Source: Pleurocapsa sp. FMAR1
GTDB taxonomy: Bacteria; Cyanobacteriota; Cyanobacteriia; Cyanobacteriales; Xenococcaceae
Length of the DNA: 64,000 nt
Direction: 5' to 3'
Assembly (NCBI RefSeq): GCF_963665995.1
Contig: NZ_OY762512.1
Coordinates: forward strand, 1,240,001-1,304,000
Shown here in pieces: positions 53,471-63,339 of the stretch (its first letter is position 1; every line of letters starts with the position of its first letter). The notes beneath the pieces are model-generated. The model was not told the origin of the DNA and searched no databases. It saw only the letters and a list, made by a program, of their open reading frames with translations. The position numbers and the translations under genes are program-made.

Positions 53471-53812
53471 TTAGCTTTCTAGATATAGGTTTAAATCTTC
53501 AATTAGCTGAGTCAGTTCGGCTTCGCTTGTCAAACGAATACGACTATCTCTTAAGGTAATCAAAATTTTGGCAGCAAAGGGGCTAGGGTAAATATTAGGG
53601 TTACAAAAAATTTCGAGAAAGACATCTCCTGTGTATTGGTATTCCATAGATTTTTGGGGAGATGGACGGCTGCCGCTACTAGAAACTTTGCTAGAGGCTG
53701 CTTTTAAACTTTGCATTAAAGTAGATATTTCTGCCTGAAGTTCCTGAGCAGATTCTTTGCTAAAGTTAAAAATTACTGCACCTTGAAGTAAATTGAGAGT
53801 AAATTGACTCAT
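53471..53812 (-). CDS. Conserved cyanobacterial hypothetical protein
   Basis: A protein of about 113 residues with beta strands at the N-terminus (SQFTLNLLQGAVIFNFSKES), a Ser-rich middle, and a C-terminal part EYQYTGDVFLEIFCNPNIYPSPFAAKILITLRDSRIRLTS. I believe similar proteins occur in other cyanobacteria but know no function. The second Met (53812) is taken as start; MIM at 53818 is the alternative. It converges with the SUI1 gene. Confidence 0.65.
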   Translation of the reverse strand: MSQFTLNLLQGAVIFNFSKESAQELQAEISTLMQSLKAASSKVSSSGSRPSPQKSMEYQYTGDVFLEIFCNPNIYPSPFAAKILITLRDSRIRLTSEAELTQLIEDLNLYLES

Positions 53813-53967
53813 TATCAAACCTGGATTAATTGAATCTAAAGGGAGTTTATTAACAAGAATATAATCAAATCATGTCATCAAAATATCAGTTAGCCTGAGA
53901 CTAATATTATTTTTGTCAGAAAATATTTTAATAAGTTACTTTTTTTCTAATAACTCAACATAGCTAT

Positions 53968-54840
<873 letters not shown>

Positions 54841-55000
54841 TTAGATTCTACCAACAAAATTACTTCTTAATGCTTTCTTTAGTGCAACTCCTCTGGTAGA
54901 TTAATCCTAGTCCCAGATTCTAAAATTTATCTAATTTATCTTTAGACTTGGGTAATTTTTATTAATTTATTTTACAAGCAATATTAGGAGGAAAGTCGTA

Positions 55001-56200
55001 GTGGCTAAAAAGACCGTAGCGAGTTTAAGCGAAGCAGATGTTTCTGGCAAGAGAGTTTTAGTAAGAGCCGATTTCAATGTTCCCCTAGATGATAGTGGCA
55101 AGATTACAGACGATACTCGCATCAAAGCTGCGTTGCCTACAATTAAGGATTTGGTTGACAAAGGCGGTAAAGTAATTTTATGTAGCCATATGGGTCGTCC
55201 CAAAGGAGAAGTTAAAGAAGAATTACGACTAACTCCTGTTGCTAAAAGACTTGGTGAGTTGTTGGAACAAGACGTTACTAAATGTGATGATTGCGTTGGC
55301 GATGCTGTGGCTTCTACCGTTAATGGTATGAGCAACGGTCAAGTTGTTCTTTTAGAAAACCTGCGTTTTCACAGTGAAGAAGAAGCAAATGACCCTGAAT
55401 TTGCCAAACAGTTAGCTTCTAATGCCGATCTATACGTTAACGAAGCATTTGGGACTGCTCACCGCGCTCATGCTTCTACTGAAGGGGTAACTCATTACCT
55501 CAGTCCTAGCGTTGCTGGTTATTTAATTGAAAAAGAATTAGATTATCTGCAAGATGCAGTAGACAACCCCAAGCGTCCTTTGGCTGCAATTATTGGTGGT
55601 TCAAAAGTTTCTAGTAAGATTGGCGTAATCGATACTTTACTCGACAAGTGCGACAAGCTACTTATCGGTGGGGGGATGATCTTTACTTTCTATAAAGCTC
55701 GTGGTTTAAGCGTTGGTAATTCCCTTGTAGAAGAAGATAAGCTAGATCTAGCAAAGTCTTTAGAAGCTAAAGCTAAAGAGCAAGGTGTTGAATTGCTATT
55801 GCCTACTGATGTAGTCGTAGCTGATAACTTTGCGGCTGATGCCAATGCTAAAACTGTAAGCATTAATGATATTCCCGATGGCTGGATGGGTTTAGATATT
55901 GGTCCTGATTCAATTAAAGTGTTTCAAGATGCTTTAGCTGACTGTAAAGCAGTAATTTGGAATGGTCCAATGGGCGTATTTGAATTCGATAAATTTGCTG
56001 CTGGTACTGAAGCGATCGCCCATACTTTAGCTGGTAAATCTGATGCTGTCACCATTATTGGTGGCGGTGACTCGGTTGCAGCGGTAGAAAAAGTTGGTGT
56101 CGCTGCCAAAATGAGCCATATTTCTACTGGTGGTGGTGCAAGTTTAGAGCTATTGGAAGGTAAAACTCTTCCTGGGATCGTTGCTTTGGATGATGCTTGA
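55001..56200 (+). CDS. pgk: Phosphoglycerate kinase
   Basis: A 399-residue glycolytic and Calvin-cycle enzyme interconverting 1,3-bisphosphoglycerate and 3-phosphoglycerate with ADP/ATP. It has the substrate loop [18 protein letters not shown], the HMGRPKG segment, [19 protein letters not shown], the nucleotide region [20 protein letters not shown] and the C-terminal [13 protein letters not shown]. It starts at GTG 55001 with a strong AGGAGG about 10 bases upstream. Length is normal. Confidence 0.97.
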   Translation: MAKKTVASLSEADVSGKRVLVRADFNVPLDDSGKITDDTRIKAALPTIKDLVDKGGKVILCSHMGRPKGEVKEELRLTPVAKRLGELLEQDVTKCDDCVGDAVASTVNGMSNGQVVLLENLRFHSEEEANDPEFAKQLASNADLYVNEAFGTAHRAHASTEGVTHYLSPSVAGYLIEKELDYLQDAVDNPKRPLAAIIGGSKVSSKIGVIDTLLDKCDKLLIGGGMIFTFYKARGLSVGNSLVEEDKLDLAKSLEAKAKEQGVELLLPTDVVVADNFAADANAKTVSINDIPDGWMGLDIGPDSIKVFQDALADCKAVIWNGPMGVFEFDKFAAGTEAIAHTLAGKSDAVTIIGGGDSVAAVEKVGVAAKMSHISTGGGASLELLEGKTLPGIVALDDA

Positions 56201-56202
56201 AT

Positions 56203-56237
56203 CATTGAGCATTGAGCATTAAACATTTATCATTTAT
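56203..56237. repeat. Heptamer repeats CATTGAG/CATTTAT after pgk
   Basis: CATTGAG CATTGAG CATTAAA CATTTAT CATTTATT: degenerate 7-bp tandem units immediately after the pgk stop codon. Confidence 0.7.
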
Positions 56238-56265
56238 TAGCCTGTAGATTGACTTATGTTGGTCT

Positions 56266-57510
56266 ATGGGTGTTTTTTTATGGCGACATTTAGACATTAG
56301 GCGATTAGGATATGAAGGGGTAAAGGTTAAAGGAAAAAGGGTAAAGGTGGAAAGTTTTTGGGACTTTGTAAATATAAATTGGCTAAACTCGGAAATTGTG
56401 GAGGGGGATTTTCCTCTGCTAAAAGTTGTCCTGGTAATTGTGGTCATAACCCTGGCACAAGTATTCAGAAAGCTGTTTTCCACAATTATTATTAAATATG
56501 TAGAGGATTTAACCAGTCAGACAGAAACAGAATTAGATGATAAGTTAATTGCTATTCTCAAGCAGCCTCTAAACTGGCTTATTGTTATTGCTGGGGTTGG
56601 AGTTGCCAAGTTAATTATCGTCACTGAATTAAACTCAGCTATTAATAAAACTGCTAATAATATAATTGGTTTAGCAGCGATCGCCACAGTCGCCTGGATT
56701 ATTTTTCGTGCTTCTCCTCTGTTAGGAGAACTATTGGGCAATTTAGCACTCGAAACAGAAACCGAACTAGATGATCTGGTTGTCCCTTACCTACCCAAGC
56801 TTTTTCAAACCTTGGCGATCGTCATTGTCTTACTCAAGGCAGCAGAAGTCTTGTTAGGTGCTTCAGCAGGAGCATTAGTCGGTTTAATTGGTGGTACAGG
56901 TATTACTTTGGGGTTATTGCTCAAAGATATTGTTTACGACTGGTTTTGCACCGTAATTATCTTTTCCGATCGCCTTTATCGCCCTGGTGACATCTTAAAG
57001 GTTCAGGGCATCGATAAGCTGGTACAGGTAAAAAACATTGGGGTAAGAAGCACCACCCTCTGCGTCTTGAGCCAAAATGCTTTAAGTAAAATTCCCAACT
57101 CCAAAATGATTACGGGAATTGTGGAAAACTGGTCGCAAAATCCTGAATCGGAAAATCTGCTGGGTATTGATATTACTCTCAAGATCGACGATATTCCCTC
57201 AGAACAAACTGACCGTATCTGTAATACTTTACGTCGCTTCCCCAAGGAAATTGAGGATTTGAGCGATCGCTTTACTGTTTGGTTTAGCGGTATGGAGCAA
57301 AATGCACGGATTATTAAAGTTCAGGCTTTTGCCCAAGTAGACAATCTCAAATCCTATCGTGCTATTTGGTCAGAGATTAATTTAGGTATCTTAAAAGTGA
57401 TGGAACAAGAAGGAATTGAACTATTTTCTTCCATGCCCATTGCCATTTTACCTACCAAATCGCAAAATTCAACAGAAATAGAAAGTAGTCTGAAAAAACT
57501 GATGTTATAA
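56266..57510 (+). CDS. MscS-family mechanosensitive channel
   Basis: A protein of up to 414 residues. Helices lie near 50-72, 100-125, 130-150, 168-190 and the pore helix near 195-225 (ASAGALVGLIGGTGITLGLLLKDIVYDW), followed by the MscS beta domain (RLYRPGDILKVQGIDKLVQVKNIGVRSTTL) and the C-terminal alpha/beta part. It releases osmolytes on hypo-osmotic shock, matching the compatible-solute genes nearby. The start is uncertain: residues about 14-27 (YEGVKVKGKRVKVE) come from GGTAAAGG-type repeats, so GTG at 56347, preceded by AAAGG, may be the real start. Confidence 0.88.
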   Translation: MGVFLWRHLDIRRLGYEGVKVKGKRVKVESFWDFVNINWLNSEIVEGDFPLLKVVLVIVVITLAQVFRKLFSTIIIKYVEDLTSQTETELDDKLIAILKQPLNWLIVIAGVGVAKLIIVTELNSAINKTANNIIGLAAIATVAWIIFRASPLLGELLGNLALETETELDDLVVPYLPKLFQTLAIVIVLLKAAEVLLGASAGALVGLIGGTGITLGLLLKDIVYDWFCTVIIFSDRLYRPGDILKVQGIDKLVQVKNIGVRSTTLCVLSQNALSKIPNSKMITGIVENWSQNPESENLLGIDITLKIDDIPSEQTDRICNTLRRFPKEIEDLSDRFTVWFSGMEQNARIIKVQAFAQVDNLKSYRAIWSEINLGILKVMEQEGIELFSSMPIAILPTKSQNSTEIESSLKKLML

Positions 57511-57572
57511 AGTAGGAAGTTATCTAGACTTCAGAGCATAACGGTTAACATTTACAATTATTATTCTTATCT

Positions 57573-57947
57573 ATGTCTACTATTGAAGAAATTAAACCTG
57601 CTGGTCAGGCTGATGTAATTATTTATGTACCTTATTATCCTAAAAATAAACATAGTTGGCTGCCTCATGCGATCGCTTTATACCGTGAAGCATCCTTAGA
57701 AGGAGAAAGGCAGGTAGAAGGTGCAGAAAGTATTCCTTTTGTAGCTACTTGGTATGTATCTAAATTACCATCAGAGTTAACTCGTTGTCGTTTACAGTTT
57801 GATGGACAGGCAGAATTGAGTTATGAAGTAACATTGTCTAACTCAGAGTTCATTGATTACCTAATTGATGTCATCATGAACTTTAAGCGTTCTAACACAA
57901 CAGATTTTCCTAGAGATTTTTATCGAAAACTGTTGCGCTTTGAATAA
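57573..57947 (+). CDS. Conserved hypothetical protein
   Basis: A 124-residue soluble protein with EEIKPAGQADVIIYVPYYPKNKHSWLPHAIALYREA at its N-terminus, then PFVATWYVSKLPSELTRCRLQFDGQAELSYEV and FPRDFYRKLLRFE. I do not recognise its family. It has normal codon use, no signal peptide, and precedes the DRTGG protein gene by 83 bp in the same direction. Confidence 0.7.
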   Translation: MSTIEEIKPAGQADVIIYVPYYPKNKHSWLPHAIALYREASLEGERQVEGAESIPFVATWYVSKLPSELTRCRLQFDGQAELSYEVTLSNSEFIDYLIDVIMNFKRSNTTDFPRDFYRKLLRFE

Positions 57948-58030
57948 AAGATAAATCACAGGGCTTAAATGCTACTTGCAAGCGACATTTAAGCCCACTA
58001 CAATAAATAATATTATCAAGGAGCGAGGGC

Positions 58031-59119
58031 GTGGCTACATCTGCTAAACATCTTCTAATAGCTTCAACGGAGGCTCACAGCGGTAAATCGGCAACCATAT
58101 TGGGTTTAAGCCAATTATCTTTGGCAAGAGAAATATCTATTGGTTATGGACAACCTTTGGCAACCGATCTGCAAAAAAATCCTCAGAATGAAGATGATAG
58201 GGATGTTAATTTTCTAGCAGCTACTTTAGGATTATCAGCTAATCAAATTAAGCCACCTCTATTAAGGTTGGATCATCAAACAATTAGTCAGCGTCTTCAA
58301 GGTAAAGATGATCGAGACTATACTCAAGATTTACAAGAATATATCAAACAAATTGAAGGTGATTTAATTCTACTAGAAGGTTCTAGCAACCTTTGGGAAG
58401 GCAGTATTTTTAATCTGTCAGCGCCAGAAATTGCCGAATCAATAAATGCTAAAATTCTTTTGGTAGCTCCTTATCATCATCTACTCTCAGTTGGTAGCCT
58501 GTTAGCGGCTAAAAAGTTTTTGGGCGATCGCCTTTTAGGAGTTGTTTTAAATGATATTTCCCCAGCAGAATTAGCCGACGCCAAGGATACTGTCAAGCCT
58601 TATTTGGAAGCTCAAAATATTCCTGTTTTGGGCATGATTCCTCAAGATCGTATTTTAAACAGTATTAGCGTCAGAGAAATAGCCACAAGACTAGATGCTA
58701 AGATTTTGTGTTGCCCTGAACATCTAGACTGGATGATAGAGAGCTTGAGCATTGGAGCAATGAACGTCAACTCAGCTTTAGGTTACTTCCGCCAGCGAGA
58801 AAATATGGCTGTAGTCACGGGTGGCGATCGCGCTGAGTTACAAATGGCAGCTTTAGAAACTTCTACTCACTGTCTGATTTTAACAGGTCGCATTCCCCCC
58901 AAAGATTTGATTATTGAGCGTGCAGAAAGTCTAGACATTCCCATTCTCTCAGTAGACACGGATACTTTAACTACTGTAGAAGTGGTTGATGCTGCTTTCG
59001 GTAAGGTTTCGATCCATGAGCCTATCAAAGTAGAACAAATTCAAAAGCTGATGGAGCAACATTTTGATATTGAGAGGCTGATGCAGCAGCTTGGTCTAGA
59101 AGTAGTGAAATCAGTATAA
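58031..59119 (+). CDS. BioD-like P-loop/DRTGG domain protein (Pta N-terminal type)
   Basis: A 362-residue protein. The N-terminal P-loop domain has TEAHSGKSATILGLS near residue 15 (Walker-A variant of the dethiobiotin synthetase type) and LILLEGSSNLWEG near 112. Residues about 220-330 form a DRTGG domain (ENMAVVTGGDRAELQMAALET, then IPILSVDTDTLTTVEVVDA). This architecture is the N-terminal, non-catalytic half of long phosphotransacetylases; the catalytic PTA domain is absent. It likely senses nucleotide or acetyl-phosphate levels. GTG 58031 is the start, with AAGGAG about 10 bases upstream. Confidence 0.88.
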   Translation: MATSAKHLLIASTEAHSGKSATILGLSQLSLAREISIGYGQPLATDLQKNPQNEDDRDVNFLAATLGLSANQIKPPLLRLDHQTISQRLQGKDDRDYTQDLQEYIKQIEGDLILLEGSSNLWEGSIFNLSAPEIAESINAKILLVAPYHHLLSVGSLLAAKKFLGDRLLGVVLNDISPAELADAKDTVKPYLEAQNIPVLGMIPQDRILNSISVREIATRLDAKILCCPEHLDWMIESLSIGAMNVNSALGYFRQRENMAVVTGGDRAELQMAALETSTHCLILTGRIPPKDLIIERAESLDIPILSVDTDTLTTVEVVDAAFGKVSIHEPIKVEQIQKLMEQHFDIERLMQQLGLEVVKSV

Positions 59120-59297
59120 AATACGTCTTTGTGTCGCTATCAGCTTTTAAGAGAAAGCACAAAGTTTAACTTCCTTAGCATATTAATCAAGCAAATTCAT
59201 GTAGTTAAGAACCTTTAACTAAAGCCTTTTAAAGCTTTTTTGATCCACACAAGGCGTAAAATATAATATAGATTTAAAATTTAGGATTAGATTTTTC

Positions 59298-59495
59298 ATG
59301 ACAATGAAGTTTAAAGTACCAAGCATAGTTTGTGCTGGTTGCATAGATACGATAAAAGAAGCAATTATTACTGAGGAACCTGAGGCTAAAGTTGAGATAG
59401 ATTTAGACTCGAAACAGGTGATGGTAGACACCGAAGCCTCAGAGGAATCTATCAGGCAAATTATTACCGCAGTTGGACACACGGTTGAGGAATAA
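59298..59495 (+). CDS. Heavy-metal-associated (HMA) domain protein
   Basis: A 65-residue beta-alpha-beta-beta-alpha-beta metal carrier. The metal site is CAGC in PSIVCAGCIDTIKEAI; the usual Met two residues before the first Cys is Ile here. The remaining strands read AKVEIDLDSKQVMVDT and the end is IITAVGHTVEE. Such proteins usually pass Cu(I) to P-type ATPases. No such ATPase is nearby. An ATG two codons in is an equal alternative start. Confidence 0.88.
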   Translation: MTMKFKVPSIVCAGCIDTIKEAIITEEPEAKVEIDLDSKQVMVDTEASEESIRQIITAVGHTVEE

Positions 59496-59505
59496 ATGAA
59501 GGGAT

Positions 59506-59540
59506 AAGGGATGAGGAGTCAAAAAAAGTTCTCATCCCTT
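59506..59540. terminator. Bidirectional terminator between the HMA gene and glpD
   Basis: AAGGGATGAG at 59506-59515 pairs with CTCATCCCTT at 59531-59540 around a 15-base loop with an A7 run; TTTTAT follows on the plus strand. It separates two converging genes with an approximately 60-bp gap. Confidence 0.7.
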
Positions 59541-59555
59541 TTATCTCTATAGTTT

Positions 59556-61250
59556 TTATTTGATGGGCAAAGCTGCAAAACTATCAACTTTGGCAAGCTG
59601 ATAATCGGGGATACAGTTATGCTCCATATAAAAGCGATATTCATCTCTGGCGCGATCGCATTGTTCTGTAGTCCAGCCACAGTGCTTTTGTAATATATCT
59701 GTAATTGCAGGCAATAAATTAATCCCGTAATGACCATTTATTGCCAAGGTGGTACGACGACGCATGATATCTACTAAAGTATGGGCAAATTCTCGTTCTA
59801 CAGCGTAGGGTATCTGAGCTTTAATATCTAAGACATTGGGACTCAAAGACTCGCATAAATCAGGATTGTCTTTGGTTAAAGCCAAAACTTCTAAAGCTCT
59901 AGCACCATAAATTGAAAATAAATGATAAATAGTATTAGCTGTCAAAGTTGAGTCATATTCAATAATTGCCTGTTCAACCCGTGGATCGCTAGGCAGAATA
60001 CAGCCAGGCAGAGGCAGAGAATCGGTTTGACATGGCTTGGGCGATCGCTTTGTACGTTTGAGAATGTCATCTACCATTTCTTCGCCGACGTTGCGATAGG
60101 TTGTTAGCTTCCCGCCAATTAAAGTCAGCAAGTTGTTAACGCCCTCTTTTTTATGATCGAAAATAATATGTTTACGGGTAATGCTACCTGGCTTTTTGCC
60201 CTCAGAGTTGGGTAGAGGACGGACTCCCGAATAAGTAAACTTGATATCATCTCGTCCTAAATTAGCCGTAGGAATAATGCTATTAGTTTCTCTTAATAAG
60301 TAATCAATCTCTTCATCATTGGCTTTAATATTTTCGATATCGCCTTTATAGGCTATATCCGTAGTGCCAATCAAATACATACCCAACCAAGGAACAACAA
60401 AGAAAGGGCGACCATCTGATTTTGCCTCAACATAGAGAGTCGAGCCTGGCGCACCAGGAAAGGGATCGACGACAATATGACTTCCTTTTGTACCACCATT
60501 TTTTTTAGTATTACCAATTGGCTTTTTATTTCCCTCTTTGCTGCCCAATTGACATACGCGATCGATCCAAGGACCTGCGGTATTAATTACCATTGCGTTT
60601 GCACTACCTGAAATGGTAAAGCTTTCTCCCGTCAGCTTATCTTTACAAACAACATCGGTGATACGAGAGTTTTTAAGAGGAAGTTCGGTAACTTCGACAT
60701 AGTTAAGTACGGTCGCGCCTGCATTTTGAGCCGAGATAATATTTTCCAAGCAAAGACGCTCTGCTAGAGTAACTTGTCCATCGTAATATTGTGAACCACC
60801 TGCTAAATCATCATCATCAAGGGAGCGAAATAGCTGTTTAAACTTTGCTTTAGGTAGCATTCGATGAACAGGCAAAGTCTTATCAAAGCTAAAAATATCG
60901 TAAAGAATCATTCCTGCCCAAATTTTCCAATAGGGACGAGAGCGATCGCGATAAATAGGTATAGTTAACTGAAGGGGAGTAACTAAATGCGGGGCGTTAC
61001 GCAGCAACACCTCTCTTTCTTTTAGAGATTCTCTGACTAAAGGAAATTCAAAATACTCTAGATAGCGTAAGCCACCGTGAATCAAGCGGGTAGACCAGCT
61101 AGAACTACCGCTAGCAAAATCATTCTTCTCCACCAAGATTGTTTTTAAACCCCGCAAAGCTGCGTCTCTTGCCACACCTGCACCATTAATTCCGCCACCA
61201 ATAATAATTACGTCGTAGTCTGTTTGTTGAATTTGAGCAAAATCTCGCAT
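59556..61250 (-). CDS. glpD: FAD-dependent glycerol-3-phosphate dehydrogenase
   Basis: A 564-residue membrane-associated flavoenzyme that oxidises glycerol-3-phosphate to dihydroxyacetone phosphate, passing electrons to quinone. The FAD-binding start is DVIIIGGGINGAGVARDAALRG, with VEKNDFASGSSSWSTRLIHGGLRYLEY next, both diagnostic. Later come KGSHIVVDPFPGAPGS, the active-site region VPWLGMYLIGTTDIAYKGD and LIGGKLTTYRNVGEEM. Glycerol-3-phosphate is also the acceptor for GgpS encoded just upstream (gap 170 bp), so the pair links solute synthesis and recycling. Confidence 0.95.
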   Translation of the reverse strand: MRDFAQIQQTDYDVIIIGGGINGAGVARDAALRGLKTILVEKNDFASGSSSWSTRLIHGGLRYLEYFEFPLVRESLKEREVLLRNAPHLVTPLQLTIPIYRDRSRPYWKIWAGMILYDIFSFDKTLPVHRMLPKAKFKQLFRSLDDDDLAGGSQYYDGQVTLAERLCLENIISAQNAGATVLNYVEVTELPLKNSRITDVVCKDKLTGESFTISGSANAMVINTAGPWIDRVCQLGSKEGNKKPIGNTKKNGGTKGSHIVVDPFPGAPGSTLYVEAKSDGRPFFVVPWLGMYLIGTTDIAYKGDIENIKANDEEIDYLLRETNSIIPTANLGRDDIKFTYSGVRPLPNSEGKKPGSITRKHIIFDHKKEGVNNLLTLIGGKLTTYRNVGEEMVDDILKRTKRSPKPCQTDSLPLPGCILPSDPRVEQAIIEYDSTLTANTIYHLFSIYGARALEVLALTKDNPDLCESLSPNVLDIKAQIPYAVEREFAHTLVDIMRRRTTLAINGHYGINLLPAITDILQKHCGWTTEQCDRARDEYRFYMEHNCIPDYQLAKVDSFAALPIK

Positions 61251-61421
61251 AAAGAAGGTTCTATATAGTTCAATATTGTTACTTAATCACTTATAACTTA
61301 ACTAAATTAGAAATCAAATTCTACACAAAAGGGCATGGCGTTGATATTGCTATACCCTTTTATTGAATTAGTAGTTGGTCAAATTGGACTTATCAAAGAG
61401 TCATTTTTGAGTAATCTGTAA

Positions 61422-62912
61422 CTATGCTGCTACCTTTTCGTGCTTAAGCTCTTTAAATTTACCCAAAAGACGATCTGCCCAGTATTTTACGTCGTAGGTG
61501 GTTACGGTTTTGTACATCTTGGTCATCTGCTCTTTCTGCTCTTCTGGGGACATACTTAAAGCTTTTTCAATCGCTCGATCCATGCCAGCAAGAGAATAAG
61601 GATTAGTTAAAATTGCTTCGGGTAATTCTACTGCTGCACCGACAAATTCAGAGAGAACTAAAACACCATCTTCGCCACCATGAGCCACAACATATTCTTT
61701 GGCTACTAGGTTTAGACCGTCTCGTAGAGGAGTTGTCCAACAAATATCGGCAGCCTTATAGTAGGCAATCAAATGAGGTATAGGTATAGGCTGAGTAAAC
61801 AAGCGAACTGGCATCCAGTCTAGTTGACCGTAGCGACCGTTAATTTGACCTACTAGCTGCTCTATGGTACTTTGAGCCGTTTTATAAACGCGCATTCCTG
61901 GGGCAGATTCTACACAGGTCATCACAAAGCTTACTTTTTTGTGTAAATCGGGGCGACGCTCTAGTAAACGACCATATGCCGCTAATTTTTCTTCATTCCC
62001 TTTGACATAATCAACTCGTCCAGCAGCAATAATTAATTTTTTACCTCCTAATTCTTCTTTGATTTGGTAGAGTCGATTTTTGGTTTCTGTTTTATCTAAA
62101 ACGTCTTTAATATGCTGAGGATTTGTACCCACAGGGAAAGCATCAATATTAACGATTTGCCCTTTATAGCTCAATTGCGTAGTCATTTCAGGTTCAGCCA
62201 AAGCCGTACCTACAGGAGTCATATGTCCATTTACGGCTTCTTGTTTAAGAATCTTAACAGGCTTGAGACTACGAACTACGTTGACAAAGTTTTCTGAATA
62301 ACGGGGAACATGAAAACCAACAATATCACAGCAAAGTAGACTTTCAGCGATCGCATCACGCCACGGTAAAATATTAAAGACATCCACCGAGGGGAAAGGG
62401 GTATGATGGAAAAAGGCAATTCGAGCATCGGGCTTTAGTTCTCGAATATACTGCGGTGCCATCCAGAGATTGTAGTCATGAATCCAGATCAAAGCATCGT
62501 CGGCAGCTTCTTCACAAGCAGCTTCAGCAAAAAGGCGATTGATATATTTAAAGTTTTCCCATTCAGCCGTCTCGGAAGTAAAATGATAGGGAAAAGAATG
62601 CAGAATAGGCCAAAAAGCCTCTTTAGAAGTGATGTGATAAAACTGTTTAACCTGCTCTTCATCTAAAGGGATGCGTCGCACATTATAATTAGCTTCCCCT
62701 TCAATATTGACTCGCTCTTCAAAGCTGTCTTTTTGCCCTTCGTTTATTTCTTTCCAAGCAATCCATGTTCCTTGGTTGACATCAGCAAAGAAACTTTTGA
62801 GGGTGGGAACAATGCCGTTGGGGCTTTTCTTGGGAACATAATGAATTTTGCCATCTTCTATTACTTCGTCATGAGGTTCGCGATGATAGAGAATAACTAA
62901 AGATGATTTCAT
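61422..62912 (-). CDS. ggpS: Glucosylglycerol-phosphate synthase
   Basis: A 496-residue GT20 enzyme that makes glucosylglycerol-3-phosphate from ADP-glucose and glycerol-3-phosphate, the first step of the salt-acclimation solute. It matches the recalled Synechocystis GgpS (499 residues): SLVILYHREPHDEV at the start, VHDYNLW-like IWIHDYNLWMAPQYIREL, AFFHHTPFPSVDVFNILPWRDA, AGRVDYVKGNEE, and ITPLRDGLNLVAKEYV (here TTPLRDGLNLVAKEYVVA). The start at 62912 is chosen by this match; an upstream in-frame ATG at 62975 adds 21 unconserved residues. It is divergent from gghA. Confidence 0.95.
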   Translation of the reverse strand: MKSSLVILYHREPHDEVIEDGKIHYVPKKSPNGIVPTLKSFFADVNQGTWIAWKEINEGQKDSFEERVNIEGEANYNVRRIPLDEEQVKQFYHITSKEAFWPILHSFPYHFTSETAEWENFKYINRLFAEAACEEAADDALIWIHDYNLWMAPQYIRELKPDARIAFFHHTPFPSVDVFNILPWRDAIAESLLCCDIVGFHVPRYSENFVNVVRSLKPVKILKQEAVNGHMTPVGTALAEPEMTTQLSYKGQIVNIDAFPVGTNPQHIKDVLDKTETKNRLYQIKEELGGKKLIIAAGRVDYVKGNEEKLAAYGRLLERRPDLHKKVSFVMTCVESAPGMRVYKTAQSTIEQLVGQINGRYGQLDWMPVRLFTQPIPIPHLIAYYKAADICWTTPLRDGLNLVAKEYVVAHGGEDGVLVLSEFVGAAVELPEAILTNPYSLAGMDRAIEKALSMSPEEQKEQMTKMYKTVTTYDVKYWADRLLGKFKELKHEKVAA

Positions 62913-63339
62913 AATTTTGGTGGTTAAATTACAGTGTAAAAGGACAATGGATTGACAAGATAAAATGAAAGCCAAATTATCTATGCTATTTGATTTCTAA
63001 CTGCTGACAACTTTTCTATTTGTAATAGTTCTTAGATTTAATATCTAAAAATTAGCTATTTTTTCTTTAGCTAGCAAAATCTTGTGGTCGTTCTGTTTAC
63101 TCTATAAATTAAGCTTCTCCTAACTAATAAAAATGAGACTTATACAATTAAATCCTACACCAACTTCTGTCTTTAACTCAAATCTACCAAGATACAGCAA
63201 ATTTAGAAAATTTATCGATAATCTCTGCTATCCAAATTTAAAGAAGTTTAAAAACTTGGAGTAAACGGTTGCCGTGTTTTCTTCTATACCTCAGAATGGG
63301 TTAAAGAAAGTAAATTATCTATAGTTCAGAGAAAATTGC
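62913..63339. other. Divergent ggpS-gghA control region
   Basis: About 430 bp, AT-rich, holding both promoters. In Synechocystis a small regulatory frame (ggpR) lies at the corresponding place; I do not see a convincing counterpart here. No strong palindrome was noticed. Confidence 0.45.
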
